Assembly (NCBI GenBank): GCA_964035545.1
Contig: OZ037769.1
Coordinates: forward strand, 3,069,001-3,133,000
Source: Bugula neritina
Taxonomy: Eukaryota; Bryozoa; Gymnolaemata; Cheilostomatida; Bugulidae
Length of the DNA: 64,000 bases
Direction of reading: 5' to 3'
Below are positions 32,101 to 57,000 of this stretch, piece by piece. Both the position numbers and the translations under genes were made by a program. Each line of letters starts with the position of its first letter. Position 1 is the stretch's first letter. The notes beneath the pieces are model-generated. The model was not told the DNA's origin and did not search any database. It was given only the letters and a program-made list of their open reading frames with translations.

Positions 32101-34921
32101 ACCCAGTTTCCCTGGGAGCATCTTAGAAAAGAAACTGCTACTCAAATTTGAGTACAAATGAAACTTTCCGGCCGTATTCATTTGCACAATGGTATGACTA
32201 TGAAATAAGCTAGTTTCATAAACAACCAGCAAGAAGCAACCTGCCATAAAACTTTGTGTGGTTGCTAGAAGACTTATGATTTTGAAAACTAAAATAAAAC
32301 TAAATTCATACATTTCTAATGGGAATTTCTCCGACTTACCACTCATTAAAGGAAATCGAATAAGAGCCATAACTGTTTCAATAAGATGCACCTTCTCTGG
32401 TCTATCCTCTACATTATTCAACCATTTCACTGCCTGAATCAACAACCACCTTCGTCAATGTACTGGTTAACTATTGTAAAATGTGTATTCTAATTAATTT
32501 TTATTTTCACAAAACACTTGGAAACTATTCATAGTAATATAAGTTGCACTAATTTTTCTGCAATGCTTTTAGGTATCACCAACATCAAACTTATTGAATT
32601 TTTGTTATTCAAAAATCAAATGCCACGTTTTCCAAATAAAGAACAAATATTGTAACAGCTGGACATAGCAAATCGAACATAGAATCATATTCCATAGAGC
32701 ATTGAAAGTATCTAAAACACCCTGCACAGGAACAAAATAATATTTAAATCCTTCAATGTTTAAAATGTTAGTTTAGATAAGGCCGAAACACATGTACACA
32801 GAAAATCATGAAAAGTAACTTATACAACAGGATAAAGAACCTGATGAAGTCTATTTCAGATCACATAAACTATGTAAATGGACTAAATCAGAAGATACGT
32901 TCACATTGTATCAACCATATACATCAGATGGAAGAACACAAGAAAACACGTTCACATACTATTTGACAGTTGAGCAGTTAATAGAAAGATACAAACCGTT
33001 TCAAAGACATCAAGTTCAGCATAGCAATACAGGGCATCACTTTTCAACAGAGCTATCATTTGTGATTGGGTGAGCAGAAGTAATTGATCATCAGGTAAGC
33101 TGGTAAAGTTCACTTTAATGTAACTATAAGCATTAGTCTTCACGGAACCCAGTGAATATTTGTCCGCAATGTTATATATTTCAACACAATTATCTGCAAG
33201 AAATAGTTACAACTGCTAGCAGGCATAACACAGCAAATAAATAGCTGGTTGACAGACTGATACCTGGTTATTTCTGTAAAATGTTGTAATGGAGTTTCTC
33301 CATTTCATTTTAATTTATAATTTTTCAAAATTTTGAAACTCAAATCACTAGCAAAAAGTTTTCAGTAATGACTAGCCACTCTGATTTAGGTAACTGTATT
33401 CTCTTCAGTTTTAAAACTTCATTTACCATGTCAATGTAACATGGTTGTTATCATAGTTACCATGGCAGTGTATACATATTTCAACAAAACTCCATATAAC
33501 TTAAGCCAAGAGTTTACAGAGAATCATTAGACACAATGCAGTGTACTAACTCATAGTGATCATTGAGATAAGATAATCGCAACAAAACCGAGCAGCTTCG
33601 TCCACTTGTAAACGAGATACGGCATCAATCATGTCTGTTATAGTTTCTTTAGATAGAGAAAACTTTCCCGTGTACATGAATTTCACCAATTCCTACAAGG
33701 AGTAATATTATATAGGAAATGGAAACTTATTAAACTGCTTAAATCTTTGTAAAAAAACTCTTGGTTACATTTTATAAAAATATAGCAGTAAAATTTTTGA
33801 GTTAATCTTTTTTCTGTGTTACTAATAGACATTAAACCCAAAAAGAAGATCAGGAAGGGTGTGAATAGGTGATTCAATTAACGAAAAACTAGTAGAAACA
33901 AAGCTAAATTGGCCAAAAATTCCAGCTGGCTACAGCTGTTGAGTGTCTTATCAAAATGAATATCAATTTACTGAATACGTTGGTGAGGGTATACAACGCT
34001 ACAAATAGGTTGCCCAAGCTCATAAGCTAATTGAAAGACGTGTAACTAAAGTCCACCAAAAATTAACTTTCATTGGGCATACAATTCCAAAGCTATGCAT
34101 GAGTTGCAGCCAAGATGTTTGCAGATGTTAATGCTATGTTAATATAACTTGCTGGCCCTTTTATAAACAACTTATTCATCAACTATTTACTTACTAGAAC
34201 AGCGGTAGGCTTCAGTCCTTTCAACTCTACAAACCCTTGCTCCAGCTCCAACATCTGGCTTTGAAAAAGACAGCTAAAGTAACTTGACGTCGAGGAAAGA
34301 ATGAGTTTATGAGTTTGAATCTCACAGCCGTCATCCAGCTTTAAAGTGAAATCACAGAACGCACTAAAATTAAAACAATATCAAAGTTATAATTGCATAC
34401 ACAAAAAAATTAAAAAATATCTCTGCAAAAAGTATAGCTAAAAAATCCAAAACTTAGTGAATCAAAAACAAAGTTAATTTTACACATGATAAACAATATA
34501 CTGCATACATGGATACGTATATTGAGTGATTAATGGAGTAGGTACTTGCCCATCTTTTTGATGTTCATATAAACTTTGAGTTAGTTTAGTGGCATATTTC
34601 GGACATTGAAAGTGGACAGTATGACTAGATGATGCCGCTAATTTTGACTTTGATAGCAGCTTCTGAAACTTTAGTTTCATAGTACCGACACATTTTATTT
34701 CACGTGTATCAGCCTAGAAAAATAGTTTACTTTTCAACATAATGCATGCAGCTTTCAACATACTAGATTATAAACAAATATAAGGTTCAGAATTAGAAAC
34801 TTTAAGAGCAGTGTAACAGGATTTTATTGGTAACACTTACGCTGACTGCTGAACTAAAAAAACTCATGGACTCAGTAGACTGGTCACCTGTATCAGTGAA
34901 AAAAGAGAATTCCTCACTCAT
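29103..34921 (-). CDS. BTB-BACK-Kelch (Kelch-like) protein, 12 exons
   Basis: Probable substrate adaptor for a Cullin-3 ubiquitin ligase. Exons: 34921-34841, 34713-34550, 34363-34195, 33692-33551, 33193-32997, 32433-32340, 31800-31667, 31307-31075, 30570-30452, 29960-29827, 29613-29400, 29269-29103. Phases all match, 1848 nt, 615 residues, a usual KLHL length. BTB (about 80-190) is seen in AFCDFTLKLDDGCEIQTHKL and the following ELVKFMYTGKFSLS. BACK (about 185-330) is seen in NCVEIYNIADKYSLGSVKTN. The Kelch repeats (about 340-600) show YACGGVHD, YDPRTDTWLEIASMHEARQE, FALGGYDES, SIYVSGG and IFIVGGQSNSIEVFD followed by W. The first roughly 80 residues are a Ser-rich extension. An acceptor (ttatatttacag) sits two bases before the ATG, implying an upstream 5' UTR exon. 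Intron 2 appears to use a GC donor. The exact KLHL orthologue cannot be assigned. Confidence 0.92.
30092..30259 (+). mobile_element. 3' tail of a non-LTR retrotransposon (LINE)
   Basis: An open stretch of 55 codons ending in TGA translates to a LINE ORF2 C-terminus: MVGRPKHRWHGTIRKYL, then DRVRWRSLIELGLW and a basic end. The pattern VGRP-x2-RW ... DR-x-RWR is typical of the extreme C-terminus of many animal LINE reverse transcriptases. Everything upstream is missing, so this is a 5'-truncated copy. It lies in intron 9 of the Kelch gene, on the opposite strand. Confidence 0.75.
31425..31605 (-). mobile_element. tRNA-derived SINE with GCATCCA core
   Basis: On the minus strand a tRNA-like head is followed by a B-box GGTTTGAGCCC (near 31545) and then a core segment GGAAGAGCATCCAGTTCTAA. 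The same order (GGTTTGAATCC, then GGAAGGGCATCCAATCATAG) is found at 61825-61985, so the two belong to one SINE family. The GGAAGGGCATCC core resembles conserved central domains of some invertebrate SINEs. That link is inference. It sits in intron 7 of the Kelch gene. Confidence 0.7.
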
Positions 34922-45826
<10,905 letters not shown>

Positions 45827-48000
45827 ACAAATTGGACAGCATGCAATACCAACAAATATTACGCCAATGTGTCATTTTCACTTATTTCTTCACTTTCAGT
45901 AAAATTGGTTTTTACATTTTGAGTTATTCGCTGTAAAGATACATCAAACAACATAGATTAAATTATGGTTGTATTTATACATTAGTTTTCCTGTTTTCTC
46001 TAAACTCTTTCACGATATCATCACAATCTGTGTATCCAAACTCTAAGCTAAATGCCTTATTTTAGTTGAAGGTGCTTACTTCATTGAGATTGCTTATATC
46101 CTACATGTGATCTGCTGAAACCTTCATCATTTCGTCAGGATCAATCTAGAGTTATGTCTGTATAAAGTTAATGTTTGTAGAAATAGAAAGTGTTGCATGC
46201 TACTTTTTCATTCCAAGCTTTTTTATAGTTATATATAATATATTATATGATAATATATGAAGTCTTTGACTTGTCAAGCATAAAAAATAAATACTCGACA
46301 TAAATATTATGCAGTGCAACTTTTGCTGTATTTCCAAATATTAAACCATGCATAAGTTGCATGTGACACACTTGTAAATTTAACATATTCTGGCTGTTGA
46401 CTTAAAGTAATAATGTGAATTCTCTTGTGGAATAGACAGTGGTAGGCAAGAAACATTTCATAAGCCATTTTAAATTTTATTGCAAAAAGACAAGGGGTTC
46501 AAATCACAGCGACTGTTGACAACAGCGGAGAATAACTCCTTGCTCTTTTATTGGTTGCAGCTGAGGACAAATCATTATCCGACTTTTTGTTGTGTTATCG
46601 TATACCACAAGCCGTTATTTTAAAAGGCGCAAGTTCGGCAAGGAGTTGTTTGTAGACTAAGTTTTTTAGTTCAAATGCTTTGCTGTATTTTAAAAATACT
46701 TCTCAGTTTCACTTTGAAAAATTAAACTGCAAATTCAGGTTAGGAGGCTAACGCGAAAAGCATGTACTGCAAGTTGTTGAATTTAGCATTGATTATAAAT
46801 ACTACTGCTAGTGCTAGTATTAATAAATATATCCATTGTCCAATGGCAGTATAAATTATTTTTATGTCTATAATTATTACCTCTGTTACTCTATCATCAA
46901 AATTGTTTTTTTAATATAATTAATATTATAAACGATCTCAAAGTCAAGCTTAACACCAACAAAATGATTTATTTTTATAATAATTAAACTTAGAGAGTTA
47001 AAGTTGAAGTTCTACTTTAAGTTTAACAGTAACACTAAGACTGTTAGTGTTAGACGTATTCTTAGTAACAGTAACTCTGCGAGTGAGTCTGAATCTCATC
47101 ACAGCTATTTCATTTAATTTTATGACTTAACTTAATAACTAAGTTTAGTTCTTTACTCGGTCTGACTTGCAGTTTCACTATAACTATTGCATAGTATTTA
47201 CTTTTAGTTTCATTGACCATTTGACTTAGTATTAGTAATAGTATAAATATCACTATCAGTGTATAGTGTACACTAATAGTAATACTGTATTACTATTAGT
47301 ATTACTAATACTAATAGTATTACTGTAACTACAAGTAGGCTTATAAATGTTAACTATTTTACCCCAATACTGAATACTCATAGCCATACTGTCAGACACA
47401 CGATCATTCTATTACTATGAGTATCAGTATTAACATATTTCCTATCAGCCATACTCATAGTCAAAGCAATAGTGGTGCTGACTATCACTAACAATTACAA
47501 AGACCATTATTGTATTTTCATTTCAAATTAACATTATTTAAAAATTCAAGTTTGCTATTACCATTACCATTATGATTATCATTTCTATTACTGAATCTAA
47601 ATAGTTATTAGTATTATTCAAACTCAAATTGCTGATAAATCAATCTAGTCAGCCTTACATAATGATAGACATACTCTCTAGTTTGCTAATATTTAATTTA
47701 ATGTGGTATAGTAATTTGCTAAACTGTGCAACAAAGACTATATTCATGGAGACGATCATCCATCAACCTCAACGGTTTTACAAGTTTTGATTTATGAATA
47801 AAATCGTAACTTTGAAGTCAAAGTGCTTAAATACATTATTTATTATTTTGACTATTGAATTTAGTATAAAGGTCAAAGGAGTTATTTTAATTTTTATCTT
47901 GAAAGTTTCCTGTATGAAATATCTAAAGTTGGTTTATATCGTTCTAGTTACTGACACCCATTTTACACACTAGCAATTACATTTGCTGTAGGTACATGAT
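45827..48000. other. Spacer between coronin and SPAG1
   Basis: Coronin 3' UTR (candidate AATAAA near 46286) followed by AT-rich sequence with simple tracts (46900-47480, including palindromic tattactattagtattactaa words near 47285). An acceptor-like ttgctgtag at 47983-47991 shortly before the SPAG1 ATG suggests a 5' UTR intron for SPAG1. No coding exon was found. Confidence 0.5.
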
Positions 48001-51000
48001 ATGACAATGGAAAGCCAAGTAAATGGCTCACACAAACAATCGCTGTTAGAAAAGTTTGGACTAACTTTGGAAAAGCTTGAATCTCACCACATAGAAAAAT
48101 GCTCAGATGTGAAGGAGCTGGAGCAAATCTTGCGAGTTTTGAGGTGAGTCGACTCACTGTGACAGCTTTTCGGAGTTGTGTGACCTCTTCCTAGTTGCTG
48201 TGTATAGCATCATACAAACTGTACTACATTCTGTTGGTGGTAGAGCATGTCAAAAGCTAATGGCAGCTAGGACTATGACTCTGAACTCCATCAGAGCTAA
48301 AAAGCCAGTAAATTATAATGCCACTAAGAAGGAGAACTGAGTCGTGGAGGTGAAAGTTGTGACCTCTTCCTAGTTGCTGTGTAACGCTGTAGAACTTCTT
48401 TATATGAGAGTATAAACACTATAATATTGCCTCGTTGGACATGCTTCTAGCTCAATGTAAACTGCCATACTTTTACAGCTACTTTTACATTTACTTGGTT
48501 TTAATAGCCTTAACAGTTGACATCAAAGTGAACACTTACCATAGACCAAGCTTCCTGCTGTAGCAATTTCCAATACAAGGCAGTCCCTGTGTCTGGTTTT
48601 CATCAGACAGCACAACTTTTGGTGTTCTTTCCTTCAAGTTTTAAGTATTTTTTATTTCATCTATTATATGTCAGTATGTAAACCAGCCAACATGAATATT
48701 ATACATAGTTTGAGGTTTAACTAGTTAGCCTAAGTCTACAACTGTAACTTGTATCAGTGAAATTGTGATGGCAATGAAAACTGTAGCCCAAGTCTACTTG
48801 CAGAAAGGGCAAAGAGCTTACAAAGCCCAAATCCTTGTATTCTGCAACTTTTTATTGCATTTGTTCCAATTTTTATCTCGGCTTTCATTTTACTTTGATT
48901 TATGTATCAATTGTGTAGTAAAAGTTTAGTTATGTGTTATATACACTGTATTCAACTTGTTTACTTGCAGCTCTTCCAACACTGTTATGCAATGATGGTT
49001 AATGAAACTCTTACATATACTACTATTAATACATTTATTAGCTGCTTCACTTCTTTGCATCAGGAAAAATAATGTATCAAGGAAACAGTTGTGCAATATT
49101 CATTTTAATGTGTCATGAGCTACGTTTAGGCTTGGAGTATTTTATTTTCTATCAAATTAGTACAGTGTAGCCTGAGAACTCAACTCAGTGTAAAGGGGAA
49201 CCAACAGAGTGGTTTACAGATCTAGCCTAGTCCAGAATTCTGATAGCCTTGAGTTCTCTGTTGTTTGTATGGGCTTTGGTTTTAATTATAAGATACTTTT
49301 TCTTAAATGTAAAGTTTCATGGAAAAAAATTATTAAAATGAAATTTAGAGTATTTGAATAAGAAAGGTAACTTAGGTATTAGGTGATTAAGGTATCTTTT
49401 GGGGATCTAGGTTTTGGCGCAATTCAAATCTATTCTGCGTGCAATAATAATAGAAAGTGAATGCCATTCAATTTTTTTAATAGCAGTTTTGGTTTAAATT
49501 TCAATCCCTGAACTTGTTAAGCACAATTCAGTATGGAAAGAGATGACCTCTTGATTTGAAGCTGTCCAGTTAGTTATTAACTTGCTTAATCTTAACAATA
49601 AAGCATTAAGATATGAACAGCCATTGTTTTACATTCTTAATTATTTAAAATTGCGCTTTAATAAAATAATGTTTAGGTGTTTAACTCAGACTAACCTGGT
49701 TGGAATGAATGATTTTTTTTCATACTGATCACTGCTAGTCAGTTACTACTGATGTCATGGTGTTTATGATGAGTTTAGATCTGGCTTTTGTTCTAGATCT
49801 GGTGAAGAAGGGCGGTATGACCATTTGGAGAAACACTGTGAATCAAAATTGCAAAAACTGGCTCCAAAAAGGTATGTCTTCACAAGTCAAGATTAGTGCA
49901 CATAAATCTGTCTCCGTGTATAGCTAATAGTAGAGTAACCAGATGTACTGAGGGGTTTTGTAATTTACTTGTTGATAGCACATAATAACCTAGTAATAAC
50001 ACACTGCTGTTTCTGTAGCCGTTTTCTGCGTAAAGATAGCCCACTGATCTCGGCCAAAGACTTACCTGCAGAAAATGGAGTTACAGATGAACTGAAGGTC
50101 AGTTGGTAAAAGGGGACAACTCCATTTTTATTATTGATTTTAGTTTTTCTTTTTCTCCAACTATTCTGATTAACTAATTAAAAACAGTAAATTTATAAAA
50201 AAAATGCTGATGAAATCGGTTGCCATTAACAGAACTTGAATGTGTCTAGCCATGAGTTACTTTGCAACAGATTTCTGTTGTTGGTGCATATCGAATATTG
50301 AAATTAGAAAATTTGTTAATACTAATTGACATTGCTGGGCGTGTTAGTCCCACTGCTAGTCCCACTAATGTTGAAAATTAGCCAGTGACTACCTGTATGG
50401 TGTGATTGCCTTTTAACTTTTCTTTGGCACTATGTGTAATGTATTTGCTCTTGTGACTTATTTGTGAATTGAAAGGTTTGAATTAGTCAGCTGGTATTAG
50501 TAATACTGACTCACTCAGCTAGGTTCAGTCAAAGAGTTACTGAGTCACAATGACTAGTAGTGGTCAACTGACAAGTGAAAGCTATTCATTTAGCAGGGCC
50601 TAATGTATTCTGTACACCTGTCAAAGTGATAGAAATGTCTGTTTGTCATCATAATATGTATATAATATATTTCCTCATTGTTCCTTGTTATCAGCTGGTA
50701 TACACCTACTACCTGTAAGTCAACTAGTCTTACTTTCCCATACATATTGTTCTCATACAGTAAATATCTTTTAGAAGCACTGAAATGATGCATGACTAGT
50801 TAGCTAAGTTAACTAGCTAGCAATATAATGACTTGAGAACGTATGCATTGGTTTGGTAGTATTATAATTAGATTTAGGAGACACGCAGTAGCTTGTGCAT
50901 AAAGAAATAGCAACAAAATGATGCAAGTACAACACTGCGTTAGAGCTGAGTTGGGTTTTCACTGCTAGAATATTATTTTAAAAGCAGTAGGCAATAGGCT

Positions 51001-54000
51001 TTTGACATCTGCCAGTTTTGGAACTTTGCCTTGTAGTTATTGTTTAGATTTAGTAAAACTCCCAACTAGTTGAGAAAATCAATCGTACTTCAATAACATT
51101 GAGCCATTATGGATTACTTTTACTGCTGTAGTTATTTTTAATTTTATCATTTTTCATTAAAAATGGCTAGATATGGCTTTGAAATAGCTATACCTAATGA
51201 TGCATGTTGTAAAACGAACACTTGCAGTTATGTTTAATCGAAATTATACAAGTTTATATATTGATTTGATCCAAGTACTGGCTAGTCAATTCAAATTGAC
51301 TCCAGTCAACTGAAGAGGTTGACTTGACTTAGACTTGACTTGAACTTATTTCTTTTATCACTTAACTTGACCCGATTAGCCATTTACCTGATTTGCTGTA
51401 ATTTTGATTTATGACTCAGCTCTACCAATTGCTTAACTTTAATTGTAAGTTACGAAACTATTTCTCAATTTGGCCAGTTTGATGATGACAATGTTCTGAG
51501 TTATCACAAGCAAAATTTCTCTTTACTAGCTGTTTCTCTTCTTTTTCTTCATCTCAGAATATTGGCAGCAAAGGCAGCGGCACTCTACTCAACACTAGAA
51601 TTATCTTTGTGTACGTTGAGACTATATTTGGCATAGTACGGAATATACCAGTAGCTTGTGTGACAGTCGTACCGATATAGACTGTCACACAACCAATACT
51701 GAAAATACCAACATACTGAAGCCTAACTTAAAACAGTCCCAGCACTACACAGCAGTTGTCAAAATTGATTAGTGAAGTTTTATAGGCTGACTACTTAACT
51801 ACCTCCTCTTCATTTGATAGTTTTGTTAAAGTAACAAGCTTGTGAGCATATGTTGTCTTTTATTACAGCGTTATCTTATCTAGTGATTGAGATCTTATGC
51901 ACTCACGTTTGATTATATAATATTTACAGAGTTGGACAACGGAAATGAAAGTCAAGGACACATTGTTCACCAACAGAGAAAGTTTGGGTGGAGATGAAAA
52001 CCTGCCACCAATTAGATCTGGTAGCCATCTGAAGGGCTCAACTAAAGTACCAGATAATGTGGAACAGAAGAAAAAGAAGAAAGTGGCACCCAGGGATTAC
52101 AGAGAATGGGACAAGTGGGTAACCTGTGATGGTGCAGTAACGGAGAACTTTCAGTAGCCTAAGTTCTTTAAGTATCTGTGAAACTCATCTTGAGCATGGG
52201 TTTAAGTTATCCAGAAAACATAACTTATTTTGCTATATTTATAATCTAGAACACAGGCTTTCCCCAATTTCTCTATTACTCTACCTACTTCTAACTGATC
52301 CACATTTGAATTCCATGTTGTTAACGTCTGGTTGAATGTAATAAACTGTTGAAATGTTCCTTAATTTGTTGTTTTGGCAGAATGTATGAGATAAGCCATT
52401 ACAATACTCAGCTTTGATTAACTATATATACATCTGTGATTAGTTGTTAGTATTAAACCTTCTTGTTACAGACTCTGTACAATGAGTATTTTCAACTGAC
52501 CATCTTAGACCCTTAGTATAATATACTAAATACTTGCTTATTGGGTAGAATTATACACAATCTGGATGAAAATGAAGGTGAGGACGAAGAGACAGAGAAT
52601 GATAAATCAAAGGAAGTAGAGATGAAGAAGCCCTCCAAATCTCTGACCAATCAAATCAACACCGAGGGTATGACTGAAGAGGAGAAAGAAATTCTAGCCA
52701 ACAGGGAGAAAGATAAAGGAAATGAGGTGAGGGGAAATGTCAGCTGGATTATTTCTCTGCAAATATATTGAATTTGAAAATAATGCCATCATAAATATAG
52801 CTGACTGACTGAAGGTCCTGTACCATACAAAGCGTAATGGATAGTAGCCATCTTCTCACTCGACACTGCTAAGTTTTGATCCCAAATAAAGGCTATTTTC
52901 TATATCACCTAACTTGTAGCTAAAACAAGCCTGTTCTTGACATCCAAAGTAACTAGAATGTGTATAAAATGTAATATTAAAACCGGCACCATTTTTTCGT
53001 AGTATACAAATAACTTACTGCTACAAATTTTAATAGCAAAGTCTGTATGTTTTGCTTAAATAATATAATAATTGTATTCTGGTTTTTCTTGTACAACGTT
53101 CTGTCTTGGCAGGCGTTCCGATCCGGAGATTTCATGGAGGCCATCGTATACTATAACAGATCTCTATCCGTAGTACCTCTAGCAGCCACCTTCAACAACA
53201 GAGCTCTTGCCTGTAAGTGTCTGTCTGTCTGTCTGTCTGATCTTACTATTCTGTCATATACAGCTTACAGGTGGTAATATACAGCTTACAGGTGGTCATA
53301 TACAGCTTACAGGTGGTCATATACAGCTTACAGGTGGTAATATACAGCTTACAGGTGGTAATATACATGTATATTTAGATATAAGAGTAAACAAGTGGTC
53401 GGACGCCGTAGCTGATTGTAACAAAGTGCTCTCGGAAGAACCCGGAAACATCAAGGCCAAGCTGCGCAGGGCGTGTGCGTATCGGAGTTTGGGCAAGTTC
53501 AGACAGGCCAAGGACGACTTGAACGTTGTGCTTAGCGTTGAGCCGCAGAATAAAAGAGCTCAGGTTAGTTCTAGCATGTTCCGTGATAGTGTGTCTTTCG
53601 GGTGCACTTCTGGGTGGGAGGGGAGGAGGGAGAAGTTTAGGGGAGACAACTACTTAAATGCTAATTTCTTCTGTTTAATCTGTGCAAAGCTAGTTTTCGA
53701 TAATAATGTCAAAGTTCAGAGTTGTCTTTTCATTCGTGCTGAATAATTATTTAATCAAAGATTTTTCTTGAGGAGTAATTCCAGAAGCTGAACCTATTTG
53801 ATTACGTAACGTAATGTAACGTATTGCAGGACATCTATAAGGAAGTAGTGAAAGAGTTGGGGAAGCTAGAGGAAAGGAAAGCTGAAGGTAAAGGCAGTAG
53901 AATGGTTATAGAAGAGACAGATGGGGAGAGTGAGGAGGACGAGATTGATGTCCGGCAGGCAGCAACCTCTGGCGCACCTTTAGAGGCTGCAGGTAAACTT

Positions 54001-57000
54001 TTAACCAACATGTCTCAGCGATTGCTTGTTTACCTGCATTAGTGTTTAAATATATTTACTATTAAGTAAAATTGAAGTGTTTCATGCATTTAGCTAATGG
54101 TGGCACCGTGGCCAGTAGTCAAGAAGTTCCTGGCTTATCAGTTGTTGATGCTGCCGCTACTACCGAGCCTGCTGCCACTGCTGTGAAAGGTCGTCGAATT
54201 GTAATCGAAGAGTATTCCGATGAATCTGAGGAGGAAGTTGAGAAAAAGGCTAAAGATAACCTGGTGCCTACTGCTCGCTCTCAGTCTAGTCCTGGTAAAT
54301 CGCTCATTCTTGAAATGTCAAATGATTTATGTTGTTAGCTATAGTTTCGGTAGTTGTATTTTTTTGCTTATTCCAATTATATATGCTGTGATGTTAGCTT
54401 ACAGTTCTTACACACGCGCATAAACACACACGCACATACACATGCACACACGCACACACATGTTAACAATAGTTGCGCTCTGTTATTTACTGAACTCTAT
54501 TCTGTAGACTCATTGCCTGAATCTAGTTCAGCAGACGAAAGTAAGCAAAGAAAGCCAATCAAGAGAAACAACTCCCTACTACGAATCATACAGAACAATT
54601 TATCCACTGAAAGTGGAGGCAAATCCACCCCTCATATGGGTGCTGGTGACTCTAGTAGTAGTGTGACTAAGACTAAGTCAGAGAGTGCGAGTTGCACCTC
54701 CAGTACTACTAACACCTCCAGTACTACTAACACCTCCAGTGATACTAACACCTACAGTGATACTAACACCTACAGTGCGGGTACTGAATCAACCAATGAA
54801 CAATCAGAAGTAGCGAATACTCAACATAGTAACGATGAAATCAGCCAGCGAGAATCACAAGGAAGTGATGTCACAGTTCCTCCTGAGATAAAGGTATGGT
54901 AGAGTAGTGCACTGTTTGTATGAATCAACTTCTTTACTCTGTCTCTCAGATTCTAAATTATTCATTCATTGAATTAACAGTTGAATATTGACATTTCTTG
55001 GAACTGCATTGAGGTTTCTTATGTGTGTTTTTTAATAGCATAGTAGTGTTAATATAATATTATAGTAGTGATAATATAATATTATAGTAGTGTTAATATA
55101 ATATTATAGTAGTGTTAATATAATATTATAGTAGTGTTAATATAATATTATAGTAGTGATAATATAATATTATAGTAGTGTTAATATAATAACATAATTG
55201 TGATAATATAATATAGTAGTAATGATAATATGATACCGTAATAGTGCAGGTGCTGTTAAATTCTGTTGTTTTTTGCGCAGGTAGTACAAGTACCAGCTTT
55301 ACCTGCTCATGTAGAGTCAGTGAAGAAGAAAGGCAATGATCTCTTCAAGTCTGGTCAATATGGAGAAGCCGCTGTCTACTATACCCAGGCTATTGAAACT
55401 CTCAGTAGAGGTCATTGTATAACTATTATACTTTGTCATGTGTGGTTGCCCCTCTCACTGCACTACCTGACCAGCCCTTCTCTATACTCACTTATGACAT
55501 AGTGCAAACAGTTAGCCTGTGTTTCTAGCTGCCAGCTACTACAGAGTTGGTCGGGTGGTGGCACTCCCCCCCCCCCGCTGTCAGGTCGTTTAGTGCCACT
55601 AGGGTTCAAATCAGCATAAGCAAAGCAGTCCTGAAACATATACTTACTTTTATTTTGCATTTTAGTAGCGGTTAGAAGTTATGCGTTTTTCATAATTATG
55701 GTGAGTTTATATTACAGATGACAGTATGGTATACCACACGTCTACTATATATAGTAACATATATACTGAATATATTACAGATGACAGTATGATATACCAC
55801 ACGTCTACTATATATAGTAACAGGTCTGCTTGTCACATAAAGACAGGTGATTGCAGGCAAGCTATTGCAGATGCCACAACTTCACTTGAACTTATTCCTC
55901 ACAGTGCTAAAGGTTGGTTGTGATTGGTTGTTTTTGTACCCAAAAGGGATTATTCTTTAATATATTGAAAGGTTAAAAATATTAAATTTGTTATAAAACC
56001 ATAGTTTATATAATAAAATGAATGAATAATAAAATAAATATTAACTGTCAGTTGGTTACAACGTTGTGTCGTTATCCGCTAGCACTGCTGAGACGTGCCA
56101 CTGCCTACGAGATTCTGGAAAGGTATAAGGATGCTTATATAGACTACAGACACACTATCAACATAGATAGCAACGCCAGCACAGCTTATGTAGGGGCAAC
56201 CAGGTATTCTATTGTTAGCACACTATGTGTACGTCCTGGGCGGTATAGACAGTTTATTTGGGGGGGGGGGGGGGCTACTAAAAATTGTTTGAGATCTTGT
56301 GTTAGTAACAACTGTCTTGTTAGTATTTCTAACCTGCTTTCTCTCTCTTCAAAATTGCCTAAGCAGTTTACTTAATTGCCAGCCAATCAGAGTGGCAGTA
56401 TTTGTATATTACTATTTCTACCTGGTTGTTGTGGACATTGGCAATACTAAAAGCGTGTTAAATAGTTCTAAAACTTCAGCACACTTAATAGTCACCGTGT
56501 TCTTCACTCGTGACCTCTGGTTGACCTCTAGACATCAAGTGTTGCTGAATATGAACTATAAGGCATTATGTGCACTAGCAATACTTGTTAAAGTACTTTG
56601 GCATTACTAGTTTAATTGAGTAATCACTCTAATAAAAATGGATCACACCCATTTCGATGAACACGGTGTAGCAATTCTATCTATTGCGTATATGTAGCTT
56701 ACACCTTCCTGATCGTCTAGGTGTGAGCGAATGCTCTCTGATCAACACGGGAGTAAATGGAGAGCCAATATTCCCAAAATACCAAGTTGCGCAAATCTTC
56801 CTAAGTATGAACTGGAAGGGGCGGTAACCGCCACTCCTCCTACCAACAGTAACAGCTCTGAGGCTATCTCTTCAGTCACCAGCTCAGCACTTCCAGCAAA
56901 ATCAAACTCAAACGAATCTCAAGACAAGGTATGGCACCCGCTTGCGCTTTTTTCAACTCCAAGAGTTGTCTGCTCTAATTGTTTAGTTTTATAGATTTGT

